A DNA stretch of 12,974 bases from Candidatus Iainarchaeum sp. (GTDB taxonomy: Archaea > Iainarchaeota > Iainarchaeia > Iainarchaeales > JAFGBZ01): the NCBI GenBank assembly GCA_016218635.1, contig JACRDJ010000022.1, positions 1 to 12,974 on the forward strand, written 5' to 3'. Shown here piece after piece: positions 1 to 7,113 of this stretch. The notes beneath the pieces are model-generated. The model saw only the letters and a program-made list of their open reading frames with translations. It ran no database searches and was not told the origin of the DNA. Both the position numbers and the translations under genes were made by a program. The stretch's first letter is position 1, and each line of letters begins with the position of its first letter.

Positions 1-2
1 CG

Positions 3-359
3 TGTGTAGTGGCTCAATATTTAGAGAAAGAACCGTTCAAGGGAAAGCGAATCATCGTTTTTTCACATCAGAAACAAAAATCCGGAGAACACAGTAAGTG
101 GACCGGAAACCCCGTTGCGTTCACGAAAAAACTGCGCAAAACCAGGGGAAAGGGAATCTGGCTCGTGGGCGGGGGCGAAATGGTTTCGGTTTTTCTACAG
201 CATGGATTGGTGGATGAAATGCGTCTCTTCGTGCATCCGGTGGTGATCGGAAAAGGGATTCCGTTGTTCGGGCGCGGGGCGACGAAAACAAAATTAAGGC
301 TCGAACAAACGAGGAAGTTCCCCAGCGGGCTGGTGGAACTCCGATATAAAACGGTTTGA
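3..359 (+). CDS. DHFR/RibD C-terminal family reductase (3' part, cut by window edge)
   Basis: The frame is open from the first bases of the window, so the true start is probably outside; an internal GTG at position 9 is the only start-like codon near the edge. About 118 residues are visible, whereas relatives are usually 170-190. The core reads GIWLVGGGEMVSVFLQHGLV, followed by a segment ending in VDEMRLFVHPVVIGKGIPLFG. This is the typical NADPH-binding glycine motif, helix and strand of the RibD C-terminal/dihydrofolate-reductase-like superfamily (YwjB/YyaP type). Such proteins are cytosolic NADPH-dependent reductases of pterin- or flavin-precursor-like substrates; the actual substrate cannot be read from the sequence. 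It converges on the pilin-like gene with 31 bases between stop codons. Family assignment is confident, substrate is not. Confidence 0.8.
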   Translation, partial: CVVAQYLEKEPFKGKRIIVFSHQKQKSGEHSKWTGNPVAFTKKLRKTRGKGIWLVGGGEMVSVFLQHGLVDEMRLFVHPVVIGKGIPLFGRGATKTKLRLEQTRKFPSGLVELRYKTV

Positions 360-362
360 ACA

Positions 363-382
363 GGAATTCAGAAAAGAATTTC
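363..382. terminator. Candidate bidirectional hairpin between convergent genes
   Basis: GGAATTC (363-369) and GAATTTC (376-382) can form a 7-bp stem with one G-U pair around an A-rich 6-base loop, in the 31 bases between the reductase stop and the pilin stop. Position fits a shared terminator. The stem is AT-rich and weak, and no clear U-tract follows on either strand. Confidence 0.3.
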
Positions 383-390
383 TCCGTGGA

Positions 391-1113
391 TCAGACGCTG
401 GTGCAGCTGACCACATAGGCTTGGGTGGGCGTGAGCGTGAAATTGTTAATGGGAATTCCAAGCGTGTGGGAGACCCAGGTGGTTCCGTTCCAGCGGGAAA
501 TGGACCTGCAGTTTCGGGGCAAGACATTGAGGTGAATGAGGTAATTTTCTGCTGTATATGGGGGGCTCACCTGGTCAATTCCGGGAAATCCCACAAAGGT
601 GCTATATTGGTAAAGGACGGGGTCCGAGAAAACGGGAATGGACGAACCGGACAGGGTCACGGATTGGGCTGCCGTGCAGTTGACCAGATATCCTTTTCCG
701 GATTCGATCGGAAAGTCGCTTACCGGCCCTCCGCCGGAATACGTTTGATACGTGAGGGAAGTGCTTCCATAGCTGGCAGGATCCTGACGGGTTATCTGGG
801 TGCAGGCAGGCAGTTGGGCCAGAAGCCCGGCCGCGGTCAGCGATACCGAAAGGGTGAGGTTGAGTGCAAAGCCGTTGTTTCCGGAACCAAATGAGTAAGC
901 CAGGGAAAACGGGGGGGAAGGAGAAGCGGAATCAAGGCCCTGCAGTGCGTTTGTCGTGGCATTGGCGGTCTTTTGCTGGACGGTTTGAACGCTGTTTCCC
1001 GTTTGGGCCCCCTGCAAGGTGGAGGAAAGAACTGAAATCACCACAAGTGCCAAGAGAACCGCTCCGCCAACCAGGAGCAACAGTTCCAATGCACCCTGTC
1101 CACGGACATTCAT
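391..1113 (-). CDS. Class III signal peptide (pilin-like) secreted protein with two repeats
   Basis: Predicted 240 residues. The N-terminus reads MNVRGQGALELLLLVGG: a short basic segment, then G5/Q6 with glutamate at +5 of the mature chain, then a hydrophobic helix to about residue 30. That is the archaeal class III (QxxxE) signal peptide cut by an EppA-type prepilin peptidase, so the product should be assembled into a pilus-like fibre or anchored outside the membrane. The remainder is rich in Ser, Thr, Gly and N-x-T sequons. Two related segments are visible (about residues 82-147 and 172-240), each with a TAxxLL-type helix, a Cys before an I[TS]R motif, and a Y[LV]VxCT ending. I prefer the ATG at 1113 over the one at 1128, because it gives the canonical short n-region and lies about 26 bases after an AT-rich box (1134-1144). 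It is 44 bases downstream of pmbA. Confidence 0.8.
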   Translation of the reverse strand: MNVRGQGALELLLLVGGAVLLALVVISVLSSTLQGAQTGNSVQTVQQKTANATTNALQGLDSASPSPPFSLAYSFGSGNNGFALNLTLSVSLTAAGLLAQLPACTQITRQDPASYGSTSLTYQTYSGGGPVSDFPIESGKGYLVNCTAAQSVTLSGSSIPVFSDPVLYQYSTFVGFPGIDQVSPPYTAENYLIHLNVLPRNCRSISRWNGTTWVSHTLGIPINNFTLTPTQAYVVSCTSV

Positions 1114-1133
1114 GAAAGGTATAAGCATTGATT

Positions 1134-1144
1134 GAATAATAATG
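1134..1144 (-). promoter_or_regulatory. TATA-like box of the pilin-like gene
   Basis: On the minus strand this reads CATTATTATTC, centred about 26 bases before the ATG at 1113. No SD site is seen before that ATG. This spacing fits a leaderless archaeal transcript and argues for the shorter pilin start. It lies in the short gap after pmbA. Confidence 0.4.
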
Positions 1145-1157
1145 TTTCGAAAACCCG

Positions 1158-2609
1158 TCAGTACAGTCCTTTCGCGATCCGTTCCACGCGGAGTCCTTTG
1201 ACGGCCACGGAGGGCGTGAGGACCACGGAGGGCTCGCCCCAGGCAAGTGCGGGCATGGGTTTTTTTCCGACGGCCACAATGTTTTGGAGTACGCGCAGGA
1301 AGCTGTCATTAATGCGGAGCGTGTTGGGAACCAGAGGTTCCGCTATTTTTCCGTTGCGGATAATGAAGGAGTCTCCGCGGATGGTGGAAGTGAAGTCCGG
1401 GGAGGAAAGCCCGTTCACGGGGTACGTGTACCAGATGCGGCCCACGTAAATGCCGTTCCTGATTTCGGAAACGAGTTCTTCTTCGCCGAAAGAGCCGGGT
1501 TCCACCACCAGGTTGGAGGCGTACACGCCGGGTTCGGAATCATAATTGCGTCCGTCGCCGTCCCCGAACCGGAATCCGTTCCGGCCACTAAAGCGCCTGT
1601 CGGGCAAAAACTTTTTCGCATAATAATCGTTGGACAGAAAGTTCACGAGCTTTCCTTTCTCGATTAAGGGAGTGATTCCGGTGGGGAGCCCTTCGTCGGT
1701 TACGCGCTTGGAACCAATGGCACCCTCCAGGAGCGCGTTGTCCGCAATTGAAAATTTTTCGCTGGCCACGGGCTTATCCAGCATCCCGCAGAAAGGCGAT
1801 GCATTGATTTCAACGGCATCCAGGGAAAGCGCCAGACGCGAGTAGAGTATGTCCGCAAAGGCCACGGGGCCGATGACCGCATCCACGGGACCGGATTCCA
1901 CGCGGGTTCCGTTCAAAAGCGAGAATGCCTTCTGCACGGAAACGGTTCCGGCATGAAAGGGATTAAAGTGGGTGAGCGAAGTGGAGGAATCAAACCACAT
2001 GCCGGAGACGTCCTGGGATCCTTCCAGGATGGCTGTCATGCGGGAAACCGCAATGGTGGATTCATCGGTTTCACTGATGCCGTTCGAGTTGGCGACCGCC
2101 ATGCGTTCCACCAGGAAGCTGACTTCCCCCGTGAGGTTCACGCTGGATTCCATTTTTTGGGAACGCAGTTCGCTGAACGCCCCATTCAGGGCCGAATAGG
2201 CCATGTCCACGGCTACGGCCTCATCGAGGTCCACGAGCTGTTTGTCCGCATAATTTTTGAGCTTGGGTTTTCCGGCAGGCGATGGAAAGGACTTAAAGTC
2301 CGGGTCGGGCACCGCGGAACGCTTGGCTTTCTCGAATGCTTCCAGGGCGCCTTTGAGGGAGACTTCACCGTCTGTTTTTCCGAACCCCAGACGGCCGTCC
2401 GAGAAAAGCACGCGCACACTCATTCCGAAGGATTCCTCGGACTTGGATTCTTCCAGTCCGTTGGATGGAATGTTGGAGGCATATCCGAGGCGGTATACGT
2501 TCAGACGGTTGGCGGAGGCAAACACTTCGGCTTCCCGGATGGCGGAGTTTTTCCGGAATTCAATAAGAGAGCGGTCCACCGCGTTCAGCAAGGCACTGGT
2601 TTCCATCAT
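1158..2609 (-). CDS. pmbA: TldE/PmbA, non-catalytic partner of TldD metalloprotease
   Basis: Predicted 483 residues, close to the family's usual ~450. It is related to TldD but lacks the HExxxH zinc motif; the equivalent region runs DAVIGPVAFADILYSRLALS. The middle and end (such as EPGSFGEEELVSEIRNGIYV) have the typical PmbA/TldE layout. In characterised bacteria TldE pairs with TldD in a cytosolic heterodimer that degrades unfolded or leader-type peptides (microcin B17 maturation, CcdA antitoxin breakdown). The start was chosen at the ATG at 2609: it overlaps the tldD stop as ATGA and is preceded by a perfect SD (GAGGTG, 2618-2623) 8 bases upstream. A TTG at 2636 would give a longer protein but lacks this support. 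The substrate in this organism is unknown. Confidence 0.92.
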   Translation of the reverse strand: MMETSALLNAVDRSLIEFRKNSAIREAEVFASANRLNVYRLGYASNIPSNGLEESKSEESFGMSVRVLFSDGRLGFGKTDGEVSLKGALEAFEKAKRSAVPDPDFKSFPSPAGKPKLKNYADKQLVDLDEAVAVDMAYSALNGAFSELRSQKMESSVNLTGEVSFLVERMAVANSNGISETDESTIAVSRMTAILEGSQDVSGMWFDSSTSLTHFNPFHAGTVSVQKAFSLLNGTRVESGPVDAVIGPVAFADILYSRLALSLDAVEINASPFCGMLDKPVASEKFSIADNALLEGAIGSKRVTDEGLPTGITPLIEKGKLVNFLSNDYYAKKFLPDRRFSGRNGFRFGDGDGRNYDSEPGVYASNLVVEPGSFGEEELVSEIRNGIYVGRIWYTYPVNGLSSPDFTSTIRGDSFIIRNGKIAEPLVPNTLRINDSFLRVLQNIVAVGKKPMPALAWGEPSVVLTPSVAVKGLRVERIAKGLY

Positions 2610-4165
2610 GCCAGGGCCACCTCGTGGGATCCGCAAACGGTGGCCTTTCCGCGCATGGTGGGACCGCCGTTTCCGACCCGCATGGTCTGCATGGGGGTTC
2701 CCTTTCCGCAGTTGGGAATGTTGAACATCTTGAAATCCTTCGCACAGGCATCAATGGAGGAAAGATAATTGAAGGAGTCCTCCGTGATTCCGCCCAGGCG
2801 GTATAACTGGGCGAGCTCCCCGTTTTCAATCCGGTAAAGTTTCCAGCAGGTAATCTTGAAGTTCTGGCGGGTTTCCCCGATGGAAGGGGTCTTGGCGCCC
2901 ATCACAAAGAACCCGTCCCGGGTTTCAGAGATCAGTTCGTCTGAATTCCATTTTCCGGGAGCAAAACAGGTGTTGTTCATGCGGATGACGGGAACGCTTT
3001 GCGCGCTGTCCGCCCGCATGCCCCCGTTGGGTTCTTCTCCTAAAATGAGCGCGGTTTCCCGTGAATTCAAAAAGCTTTTCAGGAGGCCCTTATCAATGTG
3101 CACCACTTTTTTGCCGGGAGTGCCTTCATCATCATATTTATAATGCCCGTATCCGGGAAGGGAAGGGTCCGAAAAAGCGGTTACATGCTCGGAGGCCACG
3201 GGTTTTCCGATGCGGTTGTTTTCCATGGAATTAAACCACCAGGCACGCCCCGCCCAGGCGGCTTCGCGTTTAAGCGCGCGGTCGGCTTCGCAGGGATGGC
3301 CCACAATCTCGTGGCAGAGCAGGGAATTAAACCAGGGGTCCGTGATGACGGTGGCGCCTTTCACCAGCGGGGCTGCCGGCGCATTGGCCAAAGAAACCGT
3401 TCCATGGGAAAGGAATTCATTGAATGCCTCCAGGGACATTTCAAACGGATTGACTCCATCCATCACTTCGGGTCCGCCCCAGCCACCCAGGGTTTCATGG
3501 AATACCTCGGTTTCCTTTCCCTTGGCGGCCACATACAGGAAGGCCTCCGTGAGCGGAAAAGTCTGGTCAATCACGGTTCCCTCCGTTGAAACAAAGAGCT
3601 TGCGCAAAAATCCGCTCATGCACCCATTCAGGCTGGAAATGATTCCCTCCATTTTCAGCGCATCCTTTGAAACACCCTGCATGCGGGAAAGCATTTCATC
3701 CAGGCCCCAGTCCAGCGGGTTTTTCTTAAACGGATAATGCACGGTGTCAGAATGAGCGGCTATTTTTCCCATGTCAAGTGCGTGAATGGATTTTGCCAGC
3801 CCGTTAAAGCCCTTACGGAGAAGGTTTTTCTGCGTAAAAGACTGCTTGGCGCGGCGGTACGCGGTTTCCAGCAAAGAATTCAGCACGTTGGAAAAATCAT
3901 TCAGCTGGGTTTCCCCCAAAGAGATTCCCGCCATTCCGCTCGCCCGCATGAATTGATCCCCATAATAGCAGCGAACTCCCAAGGAAGCACCCCAGTCCTC
4001 GCTGGCTCTTCTGGCCACGCCGTCCTTGACGGAAACCCCCCGGCCTTCAAAGAGCTCCATGCGAACGTCCGCATAGGAAAGCTGCGGGTTCTCTGCGGCC
4101 AGGCGGTTAACTGCCTGTGCGAGACGGTCCGGGTAGGCATCCAGTGAACGGATAGTGGGAGACAT
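2606..4165 (-). CDS. tldD: TldD zinc metalloprotease
   Basis: Predicted 519 residues, slightly longer than bacterial TldD (~480). The signature HEIVGHPCEAD lies at residues 285-295: His285 and His290 as zinc ligands and Glu286 as catalytic base. Near the C-terminus, NIPNCGKG supplies Cys486, matching the third zinc ligand in TldD structures. Family features also include YGHYKYDDEGTPGKK and a GGMRADS segment. The enzyme works with TldE as a cytosolic protease on unfolded or small peptides. The ATG at 4165 has no clear SD; it follows the 55-residue small gene by 33 bases on the same strand and is probably co-transcribed with it. The stop codon overlaps the pmbA start. Assignment is firm; the substrate is open. 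Confidence 0.95.
   Translation of the reverse strand: MSPTIRSLDAYPDRLAQAVNRLAAENPQLSYADVRMELFEGRGVSVKDGVARRASEDWGASLGVRCYYGDQFMRASGMAGISLGETQLNDFSNVLNSLLETAYRRAKQSFTQKNLLRKGFNGLAKSIHALDMGKIAAHSDTVHYPFKKNPLDWGLDEMLSRMQGVSKDALKMEGIISSLNGCMSGFLRKLFVSTEGTVIDQTFPLTEAFLYVAAKGKETEVFHETLGGWGGPEVMDGVNPFEMSLEAFNEFLSHGTVSLANAPAAPLVKGATVITDPWFNSLLCHEIVGHPCEADRALKREAAWAGRAWWFNSMENNRIGKPVASEHVTAFSDPSLPGYGHYKYDDEGTPGKKVVHIDKGLLKSFLNSRETALILGEEPNGGMRADSAQSVPVIRMNNTCFAPGKWNSDELISETRDGFFVMGAKTPSIGETRQNFKITCWKLYRIENGELAQLYRLGGITEDSFNYLSSIDACAKDFKMFNIPNCGKGTPMQTMRVGNGGPTMRGKATVCGSHEVALA
2618..2623 (-). promoter_or_regulatory. Shine-Dalgarno site fixing the pmbA start
   Basis: The minus strand reads GAGGTG, complementary to the CACCTC end of archaeal 16S rRNA, 8 bases before the ATG at 2609. 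It lies inside the last codons of tldD, so pmbA translation is probably coupled to tldD. Confidence 0.7.
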
Positions 4166-4198
4166 TCAATCAATCCAGAAACGGATAGAAACGAAAAA

Positions 4199-4366
4199 CT
4201 ACTTCTTTTTCAGCATCGGCAATCCCGTGGACTCGGATTCAACCACCTGGTAACCGGAGGGAAGGTCAATGGAGTCCGCAGAGGATTTCCGGGAAAAAAA
4301 ATACAGTCTTCCGCGCTGGTTCAGATAATACTTGGTTCCTTTCTTGTTGGTATATTCAAAGACCAT
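4199..4366 (-). CDS. Conserved 55-residue small protein (Tyr/Lys-rich, ends TGLPMLKKK)
   Basis: Predicted 55 residues, starting MVFEYTNKKGTKYYLNQRGR, then LYFFSRKS, IDLPSGYQVVESESTGLP and a C-terminal lysine triplet. Small proteins with this layout (Tyr-rich start, DLPxGYxVVE, TGLPxLKK end) occur as uncharacterised proteins in bacteria and archaea as far as I recall; function unknown. No signal peptide or membrane helix is seen. The ATG at 4366 follows a clear SD-like GGTGA with a 4-base gap. It is divergent from the DHH gene and 33 bases upstream of tldD on the same strand, so it may be the first gene of that operon. An 8-base A/T run inside it keeps the frame. It is below usual length cut-offs, so automated annotation could miss it. 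Confidence 0.75.
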   Translation of the reverse strand: MVFEYTNKKGTKYYLNQRGRLYFFSRKSSADSIDLPSGYQVVESESTGLPMLKKK

Positions 4367-4402
4367 TTCTTCACCAGGGTATACTATGCAATGCTGAAAG
4401 GG

Positions 4403-4410
4403 ATTAAAAA
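4403..4410. promoter_or_regulatory. AT box possibly shared by two divergent genes
   Basis: ATTAAAAA on the plus strand is 23-30 bases before the DHH ATG at 4433, as expected for a leaderless archaeal transcript. Read on the minus strand (TTTTTAAT) it would place transcription start near 4380 and give the 55-residue gene a leader of about 13 bases containing its GGTGA SD. One TATA-like element may therefore serve both directions. Confidence 0.4.
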
Positions 4411-4432
4411 GATTTGCTTGAAGGCTCTTTCT

Positions 4433-5515
4433 ATGAACCCCGCACCCCCTTCCTTCACGGAATTCGTCCGCTCCCTGACCGCCCAGGACCGGGTAGGCAT
4501 TCTCTTTGACGGAGACCCGGACGGATTAAGCTCGGCCGTCATTACCGCGCACGCGATTGAACAGCTCACCGGGAAAAAGCCCGGATGGATTTTCACTCAG
4601 GGAAAAGTGGCCCCCCAAATCCGGGACTCCACCCTGGAAACGGCCAAAGCCAAAAAAATCAGCCACTTAATCTGCCTCGACATTTCATTGGACCAGCAGC
4701 CTGCCGACATCAGGAAAGCGGAAAAGTTCATGAAAGTACTCATCATTGACCATCACAAAAAATACCATGAAATGGACTCGAAACAGACCACCATGGTGAA
4801 ATCAATTGACATTTCCCCCATGGAAGGGGCCAAGTACCCGACCGCCAAACTGGCCTATGACCTGTTCAGTTCACTGACCGACATTACGCCCTTCTCCTGG
4901 GTGGCCTGCATCGGACTCACCGGAGACAACAGCGTAATCCAGTGGAAGGAATTCATGGACGAACAGACGCACCGGCACCGCGTATCCTTTGATGAACTCT
5001 TCGCGCTCGCGGAAATGATCAGCGCCGTGGAAGCCATTGAGAATTCCCGGCTCAATTCGCTGGTGCAGGAATTCTTTAATGCAAAAACCCCGAAAGAAAT
5101 GATGAGCTCAGAATTCTTTGCACTCAAAAACAGGCTGGAAACCGAACTCGGCAAACTCGAAACCCGGTTCCGGGAAAAAAAAGAGGAATTCCCAAAAGAA
5201 GAACTGATTATTTTCATATTCGATCATCCGCTGAAACTCAAATCCATGCTCGCCAACCGCGTCAGCCACCAGATGTTCCCCGACAAAACCGTGCTCATCG
5301 GCCAGACCGGCGGAGAATTCATTTACTTCAGCGCGCGCAGACAGGACGGCAGAATAGCCGTCAATGACTTAATGGAAAAAGCCTGTGAAGGACTCCCGGA
5401 TGCCGGAGGCGGCGGACACAAACCGGCCGCGGCCGCCAAAATCCGAAAAACGGACCTTAATGTGTTCAGGGAACGCATTCTGGCAGAACTCCGAAACAAC
5501 TCCCGCACCCGCTAA
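4433..5515 (+). CDS. DHH-family phosphoesterase (archaeal RecJ/NrnA-like)
   Basis: Predicted 360 residues. All DHH motifs are present, in order: FDGDPDG (Asp26, Asp28, Asp30), LICLDIS (Asp83), IIDHHKK (Asp106-His107-His108) and GLTGDNS (Asp165), which together bind two metal ions. A C-terminal DHHA1 domain ends in GGGGHKPAAAA (His329), the substrate-binding GGGH loop. Members hydrolyse short oligonucleotides, pAp or cyclic dinucleotides, or act as 5'-3' exonucleases in archaea; the sequence does not decide between these. No signal peptide or membrane segment is seen. A start at 4391 would add 14 residues, but it falls upstream of the AT box at 4403-4410, which fits leaderless initiation at 4433; neither start has an SD. 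The next plus-strand gene begins 32 bases after the stop. Confidence 0.9.
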   Translation: MNPAPPSFTEFVRSLTAQDRVGILFDGDPDGLSSAVITAHAIEQLTGKKPGWIFTQGKVAPQIRDSTLETAKAKKISHLICLDISLDQQPADIRKAEKFMKVLIIDHHKKYHEMDSKQTTMVKSIDISPMEGAKYPTAKLAYDLFSSLTDITPFSWVACIGLTGDNSVIQWKEFMDEQTHRHRVSFDELFALAEMISAVEAIENSRLNSLVQEFFNAKTPKEMMSSEFFALKNRLETELGKLETRFREKKEEFPKEELIIFIFDHPLKLKSMLANRVSHQMFPDKTVLIGQTGGEFIYFSARRQDGRIAVNDLMEKACEGLPDAGGGGHKPAAAAKIRKTDLNVFRERILAELRNNSRTR

Positions 5516-5516
5516 G

Positions 5517-5524
5517 CTAAAAAG
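5517..5524 (+). promoter_or_regulatory. TATA-like box of the frameshifted GNAT-like gene
   Basis: CTAAAAAG is centred about 27 bases before the ATG at 5547, directly after the DHH stop codon. There is no SD before the ATG. This fits a separate leaderless promoter. Confidence 0.4.
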
Positions 5525-5546
5525 AACAATGCGGGCCAGTTCCTGA

Positions 5547-6226
5547 ATGGGATTATGGGTATGGCCCGCAAAAAAAGAGGAGCCCAAAACAACGTACGGA
5601 GTTTTTCTGAAACGGGAAATCAACCAACGGAAACCCAATGAAACCGAGGTCAAATACACCATTCATGTGGGCCCCTACACCAAGAGGCAGGAAATGCCTT
5701 CCGGCATGTTTTTTGTCACGGAAGCCGATCTCGCCGGGTTTGCCCGGAAAATATCCGAGCATGCGGTTGCGGAAAAAAAGAGGTTCCGCTCCGGCTGGGA
5801 GAGATTTCGTTTGAAGTCCACCCGCACTCCGGGTTCATTCAGCACAGCATGTTTGACCCCTACGGGGAATTTCACTCCGGCGCACTTCCATCCGAACTGC
5901 TCAAAGAAATCAAGGGGCACAGTATTGCCACATTCCTTGAACTCCAGGCTGAAAAAGACATTGCCAGAAAACTCGGGAAACCAAGGGACGCCAAGGAATA
6001 CCGTATCCGCTCCGTGCTCCGCCAACCGCATGAAGGAAGCCAGTTCACCACTAAGAAGTGGACGGAATGGACCTCCATGCCGTTAAAACAGTCCATTCAC
6101 GAAATGGAGCATAAAGTATGGGAATACCGTCATGAGCATCCACTGCCCCGCCTTCACGGCCCCCCGCGCCACGAACCCGTTCCGAAACCGCCCAAGCCGC
6201 AACGCCCCCGCCGAAAGCTGAAATAA
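5547..6226 (+). CDS. GNAT-like protein A, joined by a -1 frameshift at an A7 run
   Basis: The first frame runs from ATG 5547 and makes sense as protein to ...SEHAVAEKK. After the seven A's at 5773-5779 the sensible protein continues in the -1 frame (LGEISFEVHPHSGFIQHSMF, then DPYGEFHSG and onward) to the stop at 6224-6226. Joined, this is about 226 residues with a Pro/Arg-rich tail. Without the shift the product would end at 6086 with about 100 low-quality residues. The joined protein aligns along most of its length with the one at 7274-7813: shared VGP/IGP, DPxGE, Kx(0-2)G and a final helix. Its GNAT-like CoA loop is degenerate (KEIKGHS), so enzymatic activity is doubtful. The break is either programmed (A_AAA_AAG slippery site in phase), a real mutation, or a missed A. 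It ends 1 base before the convergent gene. Function not recognised. Confidence 0.6.
5774..5780 (+). promoter_or_regulatory. A_AAA_AAG heptamer, candidate -1 slippery site
   Basis: In the upstream frame the codons are GAA-AAA-AAG, so A5774, AAA and AAG form the classic X_XXY_YYZ slippery heptamer (dnaX type). A -1 slip moves reading to GAG-GTT-CCG, the frame in which the rest of the paralogue-like protein is encoded. I see no clear stimulatory hairpin just downstream. Confidence 0.4.
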
Positions 6227-6227
6227 A

Positions 6228-7080
6228 TCAGGGAAGCCATCTGAAGGGCGGCCGGAAGCGCTTCCAGACACCCGGATCCAATCGGATATCATGCGGATGC
6301 GCTATCTGCAGGTCATAGAATTCCGGAAGCGACGGTTCATCTTTATAGGTGACAAAACTTAATTCAAATCGGTGAAGCCCTTCTTTTTCAAAGAGCGTGT
6401 TCGCTATTTCCAGCAGGCGTTGCCTGAGCTTCGGAGAAACCGGTTTTTTGCCGGAATAGTAACGGAAACTGGTTTGATGGGGCGCAGCTCCCACCATTTT
6501 CTTGGAGCCCAAATAAAGATCCGGAGCCAGCGGAGAATAATTTCTAAGCAGCAAAACGGGTTTTTGACCCACCAAGAACAGTTCGACGGCCCCCACCCGA
6601 TTAATACCCCCCCTGGAACGGACGGGGTTCGCAAAAAAGGTCGCAAAGCGCCCGGTTTTACGGTCCGGATAAGTCACCAGCCGGCGTTGCATAAACCGGG
6701 AAATTGCCTCCGCCAGTTCCTGCGGATCCTGTTGGTCCACCGAAAAAAATAGAGCGCGGCGCACGGGCCCACTCATCATTGGACAAAACCGAATCCGGAG
6801 AGTATTGAAGGTCCGAGCGGACAATGATCCGGTCCAGCCCGTGTGCGATGGCATAATCCACCACCGGCCTTACCGCAGTCGGGGTCGCATTCTGAAAATG
6901 AAAGGAAGGAACCACCCGGCCCAATTGAGGCGTCACGATTTTCTCCAGAATGTTCAATCCGAACCGTTTGGTCCGGCGGGAATCGATTTCCGGCTCGCCC
7001 GGCAGCTCGGAACGCGGAATACGGTAGGGAAATTTTTTGTGAATGGCCGAAATTTTTCCGGAAGGCTTTGCCGGGGGCAT
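6228..7080 (-). pseudogene. Unrecognised gene with one-base frameshift at a T7 run
   Basis: The N-terminal part (ATG 7080, about 112 residues, through LDRIIVRSDLQYSPDS to PRSIFF) and the C-terminal part (SVDQQDPQELAEAI to the stop at 6228-6230, about 170 residues) are each good coding sequence, but in different frames. The frames meet at seven T's on the minus strand (6743-6749); six T's would restore one protein of about 283 residues. I do not recognise the family. IIVRSD and the late segment LPEFYDLQIAHP faintly recall the ATP-grasp domain of PEP synthase-like proteins, but this is weak. No signal peptide or membrane segment is seen. A strong TATA-like box lies about 28 bases before the ATG and there is no SD, so it is probably leaderless. 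It may be intact in the living cell if the run was miscounted, or it may be a decaying gene. Confidence 0.55.
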
Positions 7081-7088
7081 AATCCCAT

Positions 7089-7098
7089 TAGGGCCCTA
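7089..7098. promoter_or_regulatory. Perfect 10-base palindrome between TATA box and start
   Basis: TAGGGCCCTA lies between the TATA-like box (7104-7113) and the ATG at 7080, 9-18 bases before the start codon. This is where archaeal repressors often bind to block RNA polymerase. It is short and could be chance. Confidence 0.3.
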
Positions 7099-7103
7099 TC
7101 CGG

Positions 7104-7113
7104 GTAATATACT
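7104..7113 (-). promoter_or_regulatory. TATA box of the minus-strand gene 7080-6228
   Basis: The minus strand reads AGTATATTAC, preceded by an A-rich stretch (GAAA) that suits a BRE element. Its centre is about 28 bases before the ATG, the distance expected for a leaderless archaeal transcript. It is the best-looking TATA box in the window. Confidence 0.55.

Noticed and set aside
2610..2636. TTG start giving pmbA nine extra residues
   Set aside because: The ATG at 2609 has a perfect SD at good distance and an ATGA overlap with tldD.
1953..2768. Long plus-strand open frames opposite pmbA and tldD (for example 1953-2768 and 3098-3589)
   Set aside because: They mirror strong TldD/TldE coding sequence, have odd composition (rich in Gly, His, Arg) and show no motif.
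4391..4432. Upstream ATG for the DHH gene
   Set aside because: It would start before the AT box that fits leaderless initiation at 4433, lacks an SD and adds residues unlike the family; still possible.
5675..6031. Minus-strand open frame across the frameshifted gene A
   Set aside because: The plus strand there aligns with the paralogue at 7274-7813; the antisense frame has no features and no promoter.
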